IMG/VR virus record: IMGVR_UViG_3300013130_000014
Coordinates: 1 to 37,392 of that record
Direction: 5' to 3' (one strand)
Origin: a virus
DNA length: 37,392 nucleotides
The position numbers and the translations under genes were made by a program. This document shows positions 14,875-22,542 of the stretch, in pieces. The notes under the pieces are model-generated. The model did not search any database and was not told the DNA's origin. It saw only the letters and a list, made by a program, of their open reading frames with translations. The stretch's first letter is position 1; each line of letters starts with the position of its first letter.

Positions 14875-17800
14875 ATGGCAACAGCACAAGTTAATCAAAA
14901 AGTTTTTGTATCACCTGGTGTTTATACTTCTGAGACGGACTTATCGTTCGTGGCACAGAGTGTCGGTGTTACAACCTTAGGTTTGGTTGGTGAGACAATT
15001 AAGGGTCCAGCTTTCGAACCAATTTTTATAACAAATTACGATGAGTTTCAGGCCTACTTCGGTGGTTCTGAACCAACTAAATTTGTGAATACACAAATCC
15101 CAAAATATGAGGCGGCTTACATCGCTAAGTCTTATTTACAACAATCAAACCAATTGTTCGTTACAAGGGTGCTCGGTTTGTCAGGTTATGATGCGGGTCC
15201 TTCGTGGAGTATAACTGTAAATGCAAATGTAGACCCTACAACTATCGGTTTGTCTACAGGTGTCGGAACGGCTTTCACAGTTAATTTTGAGGGTAACTCA
15301 ACAGGTAATACATTTAGTTTTACAACAGGGTCACTACCTCCAGCGGTAACTGCAGAACTATTCCAACAATATAGAATGGCTGATGGTAGTACGTCTACTA
15401 TCTTTGCTGATATATCATCACAAATTGGTTTAATTTTAGATACACCATCTTTATCCTCAACAACTTCCGTTTTTTACGGTGCAATTGATGAGACAGATTA
15501 TTGGAATGTTGTTGACCAATTTTCAGCGGTTACAAATCAATATGCTTGTGACTCTGTAAATTTGGCTCAAAACGATTTGACAGCGGCAAGTAATGACGCT
15601 TGGTATTACGCTAATTTCGGTAATTATTCTGCAGACAATTATTCGGGATATTCTTGGTATTATACTGTATCAAGTCTATCAGGTGATGGTAATTCAAACT
15701 TTGTGGGTACTATAACAGGTATGTCTTATAATTTCTCAGGAACTGCTTTCGGAGAATATAATGGAATGGTAGTTGCTACACTTCGTTCGAGAGGTATTTC
15801 CTTATTCACAAATGATGCAGATAGTGATAATCACGGACCTGTTTATCAGGTAACTGGTCTAACTGATGTTGTGCTTGTTTGTTCAAATCAGTATTCAGGA
15901 ATTACAAATGACCCATTCAACGTCGCTGGTTTCTTGATTTCAGGTATCACTAATGATAATGATACTTTCTCATTCGAAACTTCTTTAGCGGCTTCTTCAT
16001 CGAAGTTCTTAACTAAAGTTTTGGGTGTTGATAATTTTGGTAAATCTAGAACTGAGGTTCCTTTGTTTGTAGAGGAAATATATCCAAGTAGTTTAGCTTA
16101 CGCATATAATCAAGGTTATATTCGTGGTCTAAATTGTAATTTGATTGCTCTACCTGGTGCTAGAAGTGAAAACCCTCAATCTATTGCTTATAAAGTTACT
16201 CAATACAAATCACCAGAAACTCCTTTCTTCGTTTCTGAGTTGAGAGGTAATAAAGTTTATAATTTATTCAAGTTAATTTCTATATCTGATGGTGATTTAG
16301 CTAACACTGAAATCAAAGTTTCAATCACGAATATTTCTTTCAACAATATGTCTTTCGATATACTTGTAAGAAACTTCTTTGATACAGATGCTAATCCGAT
16401 TGTGATTGAGAAGTTTACTAACTGTAACTTAGACCCTGATGATAATAATTTCATAGGTGTTAAAATCGGTACTTCAAATGGTGAGTACGCGTTACTTTCA
16501 AAATATATCATGGTTGAGATGGCGGATGAAGCTCCTATTGATGCTTTACCTTGTGGATTCTATGGTTATAGACAAAGAGAATACGGTGATGTAACAGTGA
16601 ATCCTTCTCCCTATATAAAATATAAAACTAAGTATGATTTTCCTGGTGAGGTTATTTTGAATCCTCCTTTCGGTACAAGTACTGGTGGAAGTAATACTGT
16701 AGAATCTCCTGGCGATATCGTTAGAAGAAGTTATCTCGGTTTCTCTACTCAGATTGGTATTGATGAGTCTTTCTTGTCTTACAAAGGAGCTCAAAATCCT
16801 ATCGATTGGGTTAACTCAGCATTACCTGTTGATGGGGCTAGATGGAATGTACTTTCAAAAGGTTTCCACATGGACTCAGGTGCTACGGTTGTTACAATTG
16901 CTAACAGCTTCTTGACTAGTGGTGAAACCGCTTTCGAGTGCGGAACCGCTGATTTTAGAAGCGACCCAGAGACACAAGAGAATCCATATTACTTCATCTA
17001 TTCAAGAAAGTTCACTACATGTTTTGCAGGTGGTTTTGATGGATGGGATATCTATAGAGAGTTCAGAACAAATCAGGATAGATTCCAACTTGGTTCAAAC
17101 GGTTATTTGGCAGGTTCTTCACCTTCTCAAAGATACCCAACAGCAACAGGACAAGGTTTATTCAAGAGAATTGTTGTTCAGAATAATACACAAGATTTCG
17201 CAAACACTGACTACTACGCTTATTTGCTTGGTATCCTAACGTTTGCAAATCCTGAATCAACTAACATCAACGTGTTCGCAACTTCATCAATTGATTATGT
17301 AAATAACTCCAACTTGGTTGAAGAGGCAATTGACATGGTACAATTCTCAAGAGCTGACTCTGTATATATTGCAACAACTCCTGACTACTTCATGTATACA
17401 CCTGACGGAACAAACTCCTTGGATATAATTTATCCTCAAGAAGCTGTTGATAATTTGGACAATACAGGAATTGATTCTAACTATACTGCAACATACTATC
17501 CTTGGATTCTAACAAGAGATACGGTTAATAATACACAAATATACTTACCACCAACGGGTGAGGTTTGTAGAAACTTAGCTTTAACTGATAATATTGCTTT
17601 TCCATGGTTCGCTTCGGCGGGTTATACGAGGGGTCTTGTTGATTCAATCAAAGCGAGAGTGAAGTTGACTCAAGAAGATAGAGATACATTGTATCAAGGA
17701 AGAATCAACCCTATCGCAACATTTGCTGATGTAGGAACAGTTATTTGGGGTAATAAAACATTACAAGTTGCTGACTCTGCACTCAATAGATTAAATGTAA

Positions 17801-18096
17801 GAAGATTGTTGTTACAAGCTCGTAAATTAATTTCAGCGGTGGCTGTTAGATTGTTATTCGAACAGAACGACCAAATTGTTAGACAACAGTTCTTAGATTC
17901 GGTTAACCCAATCTTAGATGGTATCAGAAGAGACAGAGGTCTTTACGATTTCCGTGTAACGGTTTCTTCTTCACCTGAAGATTTGGATAGAAACACACTT
18001 TCAGGTAAAGTTTACCTTAAACCTACGAAGGCACTTGAGTTCATAGAAATTGAATTCTTTATAACTCCAACAGGAGCATCCTTCGAAAATATCTAA
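14875..18096 (+). CDS. Contractile tail sheath protein (gp18-like)
   Basis: The main tail sheath subunit, which contracts to drive the tube into the host. The N-terminus (FVSPGVYTSETDLSFV, then GLVGETIKGPAFEPI and FITNYDEFQAYFGG) is the standard sheath opening. The C-terminal 175 residues are diagnostic: FPWFASAGYTRGLVD, DTLYQGRINPIATFADVGTV, IWGNKTLQ, LNRLNVRRLLLQARKLI, LLFEQND, and a terminal strand block with GKVYLKPTKALEFIEIEFFI. At 1073 residues it is about 400 longer than T4 gp18 (659). The extra mass lies mostly between residues about 105 and 580, as Ser/Thr/Asn/Gly-rich beta segments likely to form surface-exposed domains. The gene ends just before a strong G/C hairpin terminator, consistent with very high expression. 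Confidence 0.95.
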   Translation: MATAQVNQKVFVSPGVYTSETDLSFVAQSVGVTTLGLVGETIKGPAFEPIFITNYDEFQAYFGGSEPTKFVNTQIPKYEAAYIAKSYLQQSNQLFVTRVLGLSGYDAGPSWSITVNANVDPTTIGLSTGVGTAFTVNFEGNSTGNTFSFTTGSLPPAVTAELFQQYRMADGSTSTIFADISSQIGLILDTPSLSSTTSVFYGAIDETDYWNVVDQFSAVTNQYACDSVNLAQNDLTAASNDAWYYANFGNYSADNYSGYSWYYTVSSLSGDGNSNFVGTITGMSYNFSGTAFGEYNGMVVATLRSRGISLFTNDADSDNHGPVYQVTGLTDVVLVCSNQYSGITNDPFNVAGFLISGITNDNDTFSFETSLAASSSKFLTKVLGVDNFGKSRTEVPLFVEEIYPSSLAYAYNQGYIRGLNCNLIALPGARSENPQSIAYKVTQYKSPETPFFVSELRGNKVYNLFKLISISDGDLANTEIKVSITNISFNNMSFDILVRNFFDTDANPIVIEKFTNCNLDPDDNNFIGVKIGTSNGEYALLSKYIMVEMADEAPIDALPCGFYGYRQREYGDVTVNPSPYIKYKTKYDFPGEVILNPPFGTSTGGSNTVESPGDIVRRSYLGFSTQIGIDESFLSYKGAQNPIDWVNSALPVDGARWNVLSKGFHMDSGATVVTIANSFLTSGETAFECGTADFRSDPETQENPYYFIYSRKFTTCFAGGFDGWDIYREFRTNQDRFQLGSNGYLAGSSPSQRYPTATGQGLFKRIVVQNNTQDFANTDYYAYLLGILTFANPESTNINVFATSSIDYVNNSNLVEEAIDMVQFSRADSVYIATTPDYFMYTPDGTNSLDIIYPQEAVDNLDNTGIDSNYTATYYPWILTRDTVNNTQIYLPPTGEVCRNLALTDNIAFPWFASAGYTRGLVDSIKARVKLTQEDRDTLYQGRINPIATFADVGTVIWGNKTLQVADSALNRLNVRRLLLQARKLISAVAVRLLFEQNDQIVRQQFLDSVNPILDGIRRDRGLYDFRVTVSSSPEDLDRNTLSGKVYLKPTKALEFIEIEFFITPTGASFENI

Positions 18097-18103
18097 TATA
18101 AGA

Positions 18104-18130
18104 GGGGGGGACAAAATCCCCCCTTTTTTT
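18104..18130 (+). terminator. Rho-independent terminator after the sheath gene
   Basis: Seven G (18104-18110), a 7-base loop ACAAAAT, six C (18118-18123) and seven T (18124-18130). It lies 8 bases after the sheath stop and only 8 bases before the next ATG, with no TATTTAT element between. Confidence 0.9.
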
Positions 18131-18138
18131 AATTTCCT

Positions 18139-18966
18139 ATGAGAAGAATTGTTTTAGAGGCTTTTATTGATGAGAAAACTCCAGAGTTAAAGTATTACGC
18201 TTTCGATTGGGACGACAATATTGTTCACATGCCAACTAAGATTTTAGTAAAAGATGATGAGGGTGAAGAGGTCGGTATGAGTACTGAGGACTTTGCTGAA
18301 AACAGACAGCAAATAGGAAAAAAAGATTTTGATTACAATGGTCACACAATTGTTGGTTACTCCGATGAACCATTCAAGTTTTTTAGACGTGAAGGTGATA
18401 AACAATTTTTGATTGATGCAATGTCCGCAAAGCCAGGACCAGCATGGAAAGATTTTGTTGAGTCTATAAATAATGGTTCAATTTTTGCAATTATCACAGC
18501 TCGTGGTCATAATCCAAATATACTCAAAGAAGCGGTTTATAACTATATCATAAACGATTACGAAGGTATAAATAAAGGAGAACTATTAAAGAATCTTAGA
18601 AAGTATAGAAGTTTCACAGACGAAGAAAATCTAACTGATGAAGAATTAATAAGGTCTTATTTGGAGTTGAACAAATACCATCCAGTTTCTTTTGGGAATG
18701 AAGAGAGTGCTGCAAGTCCTGAACAATTAAAGGTCATTGCGATGGATGATTTTGTGAGTTATATAAAAAGTATGGCTGCGATTCTTAATAAAAAAGCATT
18801 CCTCAAAAAAGATGTAGGAAATAAGTTTGTACCTAATAAACCAGTAATAGGTTTTTCAGATGACGACCCTAAAAATATAGAAGTAATGAAAAAACATTTT
18901 GAAAATAAACCAGATGCTATTAAAACATATTCTACAGCTGGTGGAACAAAAAAAGAAGTGAGTTAA
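18139..18966 (+). CDS. HAD-superfamily hydrolase-like protein
   Basis: This 275-residue protein carries the haloacid dehalogenase motifs. Motif I is YAFDWDDNIV with Asp23 and Asp25 as nucleophile and acid/base. Motif II is IITARGHNP (Thr about residue 120). Motif IV is IGFSDDDPKNIEVM (adjacent Asp about residues 239-241). The spacing allows a large cap of about 110 residues between motifs II and IV, rich in charged helices. HAD enzymes mostly hydrolyse phosphate esters; the substrate cannot be inferred. It sits between sheath and tube genes, directly behind a strong terminator and without an evident promoter, so it is probably made at low level by read-through. A function in virion assembly is possible but unproven. 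The motif II 'TARG' form recalls phage and host 5'-nucleotidase-like HADs. Confidence 0.7.
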   Translation: MRRIVLEAFIDEKTPELKYYAFDWDDNIVHMPTKILVKDDEGEEVGMSTEDFAENRQQIGKKDFDYNGHTIVGYSDEPFKFFRREGDKQFLIDAMSAKPGPAWKDFVESINNGSIFAIITARGHNPNILKEAVYNYIINDYEGINKGELLKNLRKYRSFTDEENLTDEELIRSYLELNKYHPVSFGNEESAASPEQLKVIAMDDFVSYIKSMAAILNKKAFLKKDVGNKFVPNKPVIGFSDDDPKNIEVMKKHFENKPDAIKTYSTAGGTKKEVS

Positions 18967-19017
18967 CGATATCATTTTTAAAAATTGAAGTAAATAGAAA
19001 TATTTTCAATAACCCTA

Positions 19018-19025
19018 TATTTATA
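19018..19025 (+). promoter_or_regulatory. TATTTATA element upstream of the tail tube gene
   Basis: Full context CCTATATTTATAGG (19014-19027), in which CCTATA and TATAGG are inverted repeats around TT. The core ends 34 bases before the ATG at 19060. The surrounding 93-base gap between HAD and tube genes shows nothing else recognisable. Confidence 0.5.
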
Positions 19026-19059
19026 GGTAATAAACAAAGAAAACAAAATCTAATATATT

Positions 19060-19548
19060 ATGGCTGATTTACTGATGAAAATGCCAATACCTTACGAACC
19101 GAAACGTCAGAATCGATTCATTCTAAGATTTCCTTCGAGCTTGGGTATTAATGAGTGGTTTGTAGAATCGACTGCAAGACCACACATCACAATTGTGGCA
19201 ACTGAAATCCCTTTCTTGAACACATCTACGTATGTTGCAGGAAGATTCACTTGGCAAACCTTAAACGTTACATTCAGAGACCCAATTGGACCATCTGCAG
19301 CTCAAGCTCTAATGGAGTGGGTTCGTTTACACGCTGAATCAGTAACAGGTCGTATGGGTTACGCTGCAGGTTATAAGAAAGATATTGACCTCGAGATGTT
19401 GGACCCAACAGGAGTTGTTGTGGAAAAGTGGATTTTGTACGGAACGTTCTTGTCTGATGTTAACTTCAACAACCTAGCATACAATACGGACGGACTTGCA
19501 ACAATCACAGCGACACTCAGAATGGACAGATGTGTTCTTGTGTACTAA
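19060..19548 (+). CDS. Tail tube protein (gp19-like)
   Basis: The subunit of the inner tail tube, 162 residues, the same size as T4 gp19 (163). The family layout is clear: an N-terminal FILRFPSSL-like strand after 'QNRF', a W-F-V-E-S-T-A-R-P segment, FTWQTLNVTFRDPIGPSAAQ, LMEWVRLHAE, and a C-terminal half with a DLEMLDPTGVVVEKWILYGT block and LATITATLRMD. These match the gp19/Hcp-type tube fold, which stacks as hexameric rings. It is the second major tail protein after the sheath and is followed by a TATTTATA element and a very strong hairpin terminator. Tube followed by chaperone and tape measure is the usual tail gene order. Confidence 0.93.
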   Translation: MADLLMKMPIPYEPKRQNRFILRFPSSLGINEWFVESTARPHITIVATEIPFLNTSTYVAGRFTWQTLNVTFRDPIGPSAAQALMEWVRLHAESVTGRMGYAAGYKKDIDLEMLDPTGVVVEKWILYGTFLSDVNFNNLAYNTDGLATITATLRMDRCVLVY

Positions 19549-19551
19549 TAG

Positions 19552-19559
19552 TATTTATA
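19552..19559 (+). promoter_or_regulatory. TATTTATA element between tube gene and terminator
   Basis: Context TAATAGTATTTATAAAAAA, directly after the tube stop. It is followed by a strong terminator before the next start at 19620. If it is a promoter, its transcript would carry the terminator in its leader (attenuation); if not, the element has another role. Confidence 0.4.
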
Positions 19560-19580
19560 AAAAAAACAAATTAATTATAT

Positions 19581-19619
19581 TTAACCGTATAGGACTAAAC
19601 TATACGGTTAATTTTTTTT
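19581..19619 (+). terminator. Strong terminator abutting the chaperone start codon
   Basis: A perfect 12-bp stem TTAACCGTATAG / CTATACGGTTAA (19581-19592, 19600-19611) with a 7-base loop GACTAAA is followed by eight T. The next gene's ATG begins at the very next base (19620). It should sharply limit transcription from tube into chaperone. Confidence 0.92.
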
Positions 19620-20363
19620 ATGCAAGACCAATCAAGAGAATACGGACAAAGAGAGATGACACTACCACATGACGTGGTACCTTTACCTTCTGGTGGAGTG
19701 TTTTATAAGAATAAAAAGAAATCACTTAAAGTAGGGTATTTGACCGCTCAAGATGAAAACATCTTGATGGCGGGTGGAAACGACCTGACTATAACACTAC
19801 TCAGAAATAAAATCTACGAACCAGATGTAAGAATTGAAGATTTACTTCAAGGTGATGTAGAAGCTGTTCTAATATTTTTGAGAAACACAGGATTCGGACC
19901 CGAAATGTCTTTATCTCTTAAAGACCCCAAAACAGGTAACCCCTTCAACGCAACCGTTATGTTAGACCAACTTTCAACAATTGAGGGTCAAAAACCAAAC
20001 GAAGACGGGACATTTACAGTACAACTTCCAAAAACAAACTCAACAGTAAAATTGAGACCGCTCAGTTATGGTGAGATATTGGACATTGACAAACAAGTAG
20101 AAACATATCCACAAGGAAGAGTTGCTCCAAAGATTACTTGGACATTGAACAAACAAATTGTTGAGGTCAACGGAACTACGGACAAAGGGGAAATCGCAAA
20201 GTTCATCGAATCTTTGCCGATTATGGATTCTAAACATATCAGAAAGTTCTTGAACGAAAATGAACCGAGATTGGACATGGTCCGAGTTGTAATAGCCCCA
20301 TCAGGAGAAAAACTAGCTGTCAACGTTGGTTTTGGGGTTGAATTTTTTCGCCCTTTCTTCTGA
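19620..20363 (+). CDS. Tail/baseplate assembly chaperone (gp26-like), zero-frame product
   Basis: This 247-residue protein matches the T4 baseplate-protein family (gp26 type). Its opening contains LPSGGVFYKNKKKSLKVGYL followed by TAQDENIL, an IEDLLQGDVEAVLIFLRNTGFG helix region, a SLKDPKTGNPF turn, LRPLSYGEI and an SLPIMDSKHIRKFL segment. Proteins of this type act as chaperones on the tape measure during tail-hub assembly. The gene lies exactly where tail assembly chaperones occur, between tube and tape measure, and its frame runs into a second frame near its end (see the separate entry). The 0-frame product ends GVEFFRPFF-stop. The ATG follows directly on a terminator T-tract with no ribosome-binding site visible, consistent with low expression for a chaperone needed in small amounts. 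Confidence 0.75.
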   Translation: MQDQSREYGQREMTLPHDVVPLPSGGVFYKNKKKSLKVGYLTAQDENILMAGGNDLTITLLRNKIYEPDVRIEDLLQGDVEAVLIFLRNTGFGPEMSLSLKDPKTGNPFNATVMLDQLSTIEGQKPNEDGTFTVQLPKTNSTVKLRPLSYGEILDIDKQVETYPQGRVAPKITWTLNKQIVEVNGTTDKGEIAKFIESLPIMDSKHIRKFLNENEPRLDMVRVVIAPSGEKLAVNVGFGVEFFRPFF

Positions 20364-20502
20364 GTATAGGAAAGGACAAATTGACGAATACTACTATCTT
20401 ACAACACTGATGAATGTCAGTTATACAGATTTTGAAAAAATGCCAATTTTTATTAGGAAGTACATGTTGGATAAGTGGATTGAAGAACATAAGAAGGACT
20501 GA
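20347..20502 (+). CDS. Frameshift extension of the tail assembly chaperone
   Basis: In the +1 frame relative to the chaperone, an open stretch runs from the TTTTTTC run (20343-20349) to TGA at 20500-20502. Slipping the Phe codon TTT (20346-20348) by +1 to TTC (20347-20349) keeps Phe pairing and would add 50 residues after Phe243, giving a 293-residue fusion. A -2 slip on the same T run reaches the same frame. The extension contains EYRKGQIDEYYYLTTLM and FEKMPIFIRKYMLDKWIEEH, which looks like genuine coding sequence and like the C-terminal parts of tail chaperone frameshift products. A free-standing start (ATG 20410) would give only 30 residues. Frameshifted chaperones between tube and tape measure are well known, mostly -1; a +1/-2 event is less common. 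No experimental proof is available here. Confidence 0.6.
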   Translation, partial: FALSSEYRKGQIDEYYYLTTLMNVSYTDFEKMPIFIRKYMLDKWIEEHKKD

Positions 20503-20519
20503 GAAAAATCAGTCCTTTT
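20494..20519 (+). terminator. Rho-independent terminator after the chaperone extension
   Basis: A 9-bp stem AAGGACTGA / TCAGTCCTT with loop GAAAAA is followed by a short T run (20516-20519). The TGA of the frameshift extension forms part of the 5' stem. Its position right after the +1-frame stop supports that frame being the real gene end. Confidence 0.8.
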
Positions 20520-20520
20520 G

Positions 20521-20528
20521 TATTTATA
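20521..20528 (+). promoter_or_regulatory. TATTTATA element upstream of the tape measure gene
   Basis: Follows the terminator immediately (order terminator, element, gene) and ends 16 bases before the ATG at 20545. This order fits an independent promoter for the tape measure gene. Confidence 0.5.
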
Positions 20529-20544
20529 TAGAAAATAACCTACT

Positions 20545-22503
20545 ATGTTTCAAATGAGCGGTGAAGACCCGAACGTGAAATCTCTTAAGAGTATCACAGA
20601 CGAGCTTAAAGACTTAGCGGAAAACTTTGGCGCCCGATTAGGGGACACGATGACAAACCTCATCGTAAAAGGTTATGAAATCAATAAGATTTTCGGACAG
20701 ACTGGGGAAAGGTTAATTGAGATACAACAAGCAGCCTCAGACGCAATACCATCGATAACAAGACTTGGTGGTAATATTGATAGCGTCGGTCAAATCATGT
20801 CCGAAGTTGCAAAGGAATCCCTCAGAAACACAATCGCGACCACAGACCAAATGGAGAAACTCTATGCTACCTTTAGGGTAACGGGGTTAGGTGTGGGAAC
20901 ATTGACCAAGAGTTTTTTAGAAGCCGGATACGGATTGAACAAGGTTGGGGATGAGATGGAGAGCGTAGTAAACTATGTTAGAAGTATCGGGGGAAATGTT
21001 GAACAAGTTACAAAATCTGTTGTGAGCAATCTTGACGCGGTTAACAGATTCTCATTCGAAAAAGGTGTAGCTGGTTTTACCAAAATGGCGGCACAAGCTT
21101 CCATTTTGAGATTCGATATGCAAAACACTTTGGATTTTGCAGATAGGGTTATGAACCCCGAAGGTGCAATCGCCATGGCATCCGCATTTCAAAGACTCGG
21201 TGTTGCTGCAGGAAGTATAGGAGACCCATTCTCCATGTTGAACCAATCCATAACAGACCCATCAGGACTTCAGGATAGTTTAATTAACATTGGTAAACAA
21301 TTCGTTGAGTTCAACAAAGAAGCAGGTAAGTTCCAAATTAGTAGAGAGGGTGTTTTAAGATTACGAGAAGTGGAACAAGAGGCTGGATTGGCTAGAGGTA
21401 GTTTATCTAAAGCAGGTATTGCAGCAGCAGAACTCGATGCAAGATTATCCCAAATAAGTCCTTCGATAAAGATCAAAAATGAAGAAGATAAGATGTTACT
21501 AGCTAACATCGGAAGAATGGGGGATGGCGGTCAATACGAGGTGCAGATTGAACCAGGTGGAGACTATGTGAAACTGAGTCAATTGGGTCAAAAACAAATA
21601 GATGAACTTATAAAAAAACAAGCAGAAGCACCAAAAGATATGGAGGAAATTGCGAGAGCTCAAATGAGAATCGACGAAACAATTTCCGCGGATGTAAAAG
21701 TAATTAAAAACACACTTCTGTATGGTGCTGCAAGCCAAACAGGTGTTTTAAGGGAAACGCAAAGGTTTGGTAATGTTGCTAGAAATATGGGTGGAGAAGT
21801 CTCTGGTATGGCTAGCACACAGGGCACTAGAAGAATGTTTGAAAAAGCGGGAGATGTTCTCAAAGAACTCGGGAAAGATATTTTACAAGGTAGAGGTATG
21901 ACAAACGCCGAAAAGTATGTCAAGGCATACGAAGGACTCGGCACGGAAGTAAAAGACTTTTTAAAGGAAGCATTCGGAAAGGCGGTAGAAGCGGGGAAAA
22001 AAGAACTCAAGGCTGACGAACTCACCTTTATCAAAGACTTCTTGAAAAAACAAGGATTTGACTACAACGATTCTTTAAAAACAATCAACGATAAATTAGA
22101 GCAAAACAAAACCCAAACCCAACCAACAACAATACCCTACCAAATGCAACCAGCCAACACTCCAAAACCTTTGGGGATTGATTTCAAACCAGATGAAAAA
22201 GTAAGAACAGATTATCAAAAACAGAATGTGCCTGAAAATTTTGTTCGAGGTGATAGAGAGATGGCACAAGCCGTGACAAATGTCAACCAAGAGAACGGGA
22301 ACATGACAATTACACAAAAAGTCTCAATCGACCCATGGACCATAACGGTAAACGCACCGGCAGGAGTTGACAAACAATATCTAAGTAATGTATTGAACTC
22401 TAACGAGTTTAAAGCAGGGTTCACAGAACAAATCATGAAATACATGAAAGTTGATAAAGGGAATCAGACTATGCCACCTTTCGCATATCAAAAAATGGTT
22501 TAA
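20545..22503 (+). CDS. Putative tape measure protein
   Basis: This 652-residue, mostly helical protein follows the tail chaperone, the usual place of a tape measure. The N-terminal 300 residues are amphipathic helices with Ala/Gly/Ser/Val-rich stretches (for example IAMASAFQRLGVAAGSIG), which could form the inner filament. Residues about 500-560 are Pro/Gln/Thr-rich (TQTQPTTIPYQMQP), a flexible linker. The C-terminal 60 residues hold a short beta segment (NMTITQKVSIDPWTITV) before a final helix. No long transmembrane segments are obvious. T4 gp29 has 590 residues, so the size is comparable. Identification rests on gene order, length and composition rather than on a conserved motif. The stop codon lies within a 7-bp hairpin. 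Confidence 0.6.
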   Translation: MFQMSGEDPNVKSLKSITDELKDLAENFGARLGDTMTNLIVKGYEINKIFGQTGERLIEIQQAASDAIPSITRLGGNIDSVGQIMSEVAKESLRNTIATTDQMEKLYATFRVTGLGVGTLTKSFLEAGYGLNKVGDEMESVVNYVRSIGGNVEQVTKSVVSNLDAVNRFSFEKGVAGFTKMAAQASILRFDMQNTLDFADRVMNPEGAIAMASAFQRLGVAAGSIGDPFSMLNQSITDPSGLQDSLINIGKQFVEFNKEAGKFQISREGVLRLREVEQEAGLARGSLSKAGIAAAELDARLSQISPSIKIKNEEDKMLLANIGRMGDGGQYEVQIEPGGDYVKLSQLGQKQIDELIKKQAEAPKDMEEIARAQMRIDETISADVKVIKNTLLYGAASQTGVLRETQRFGNVARNMGGEVSGMASTQGTRRMFEKAGDVLKELGKDILQGRGMTNAEKYVKAYEGLGTEVKDFLKEAFGKAVEAGKKELKADELTFIKDFLKKQGFDYNDSLKTINDKLEQNKTQTQPTTIPYQMQPANTPKPLGIDFKPDEKVRTDYQKQNVPENFVRGDREMAQAVTNVNQENGNMTITQKVSIDPWTITVNAPAGVDKQYLSNVLNSNEFKAGFTEQIMKYMKVDKGNQTMPPFAYQKMV

Positions 22504-22513
22504 AAAAAACCAT
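22495..22513 (+). repeat. 7-bp hairpin over the tape measure stop codon
   Basis: ATGGTTT (22495-22501) and AAACCAT (22507-22513) pair across an A5 loop. No T-tract follows, so termination is doubtful. Confidence 0.4.
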
Positions 22514-22520
22514 AATTACC

Positions 22521-22528
22521 TATTTATA
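22521..22528 (+). promoter_or_regulatory. TATTTATA element upstream of the baseplate operon
   Basis: Context TTACCTATTTATAAGAAATA, ending 14 bases before the GTG start at 22543. It would drive the three overlapping baseplate genes 22543-35394. Confidence 0.5.
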
Positions 22529-22542
22529 AGAAATAATATTGA

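Noticed and set aside
20360-20410. -1 frameshift in the tail chaperone
   Set aside because: The -1 frame gives only a short peptide (LSIGKDKLTNTTILQH) before a stop; only the +1/-2 frame carries long plausible sequence.
21660-22034. Minus-strand open frame of 124 codons opposite the tape measure gene
   Set aside because: Ser/Pro/Leu composition typical of antisense to a Lys/Glu-rich gene; no motif or upstream element.
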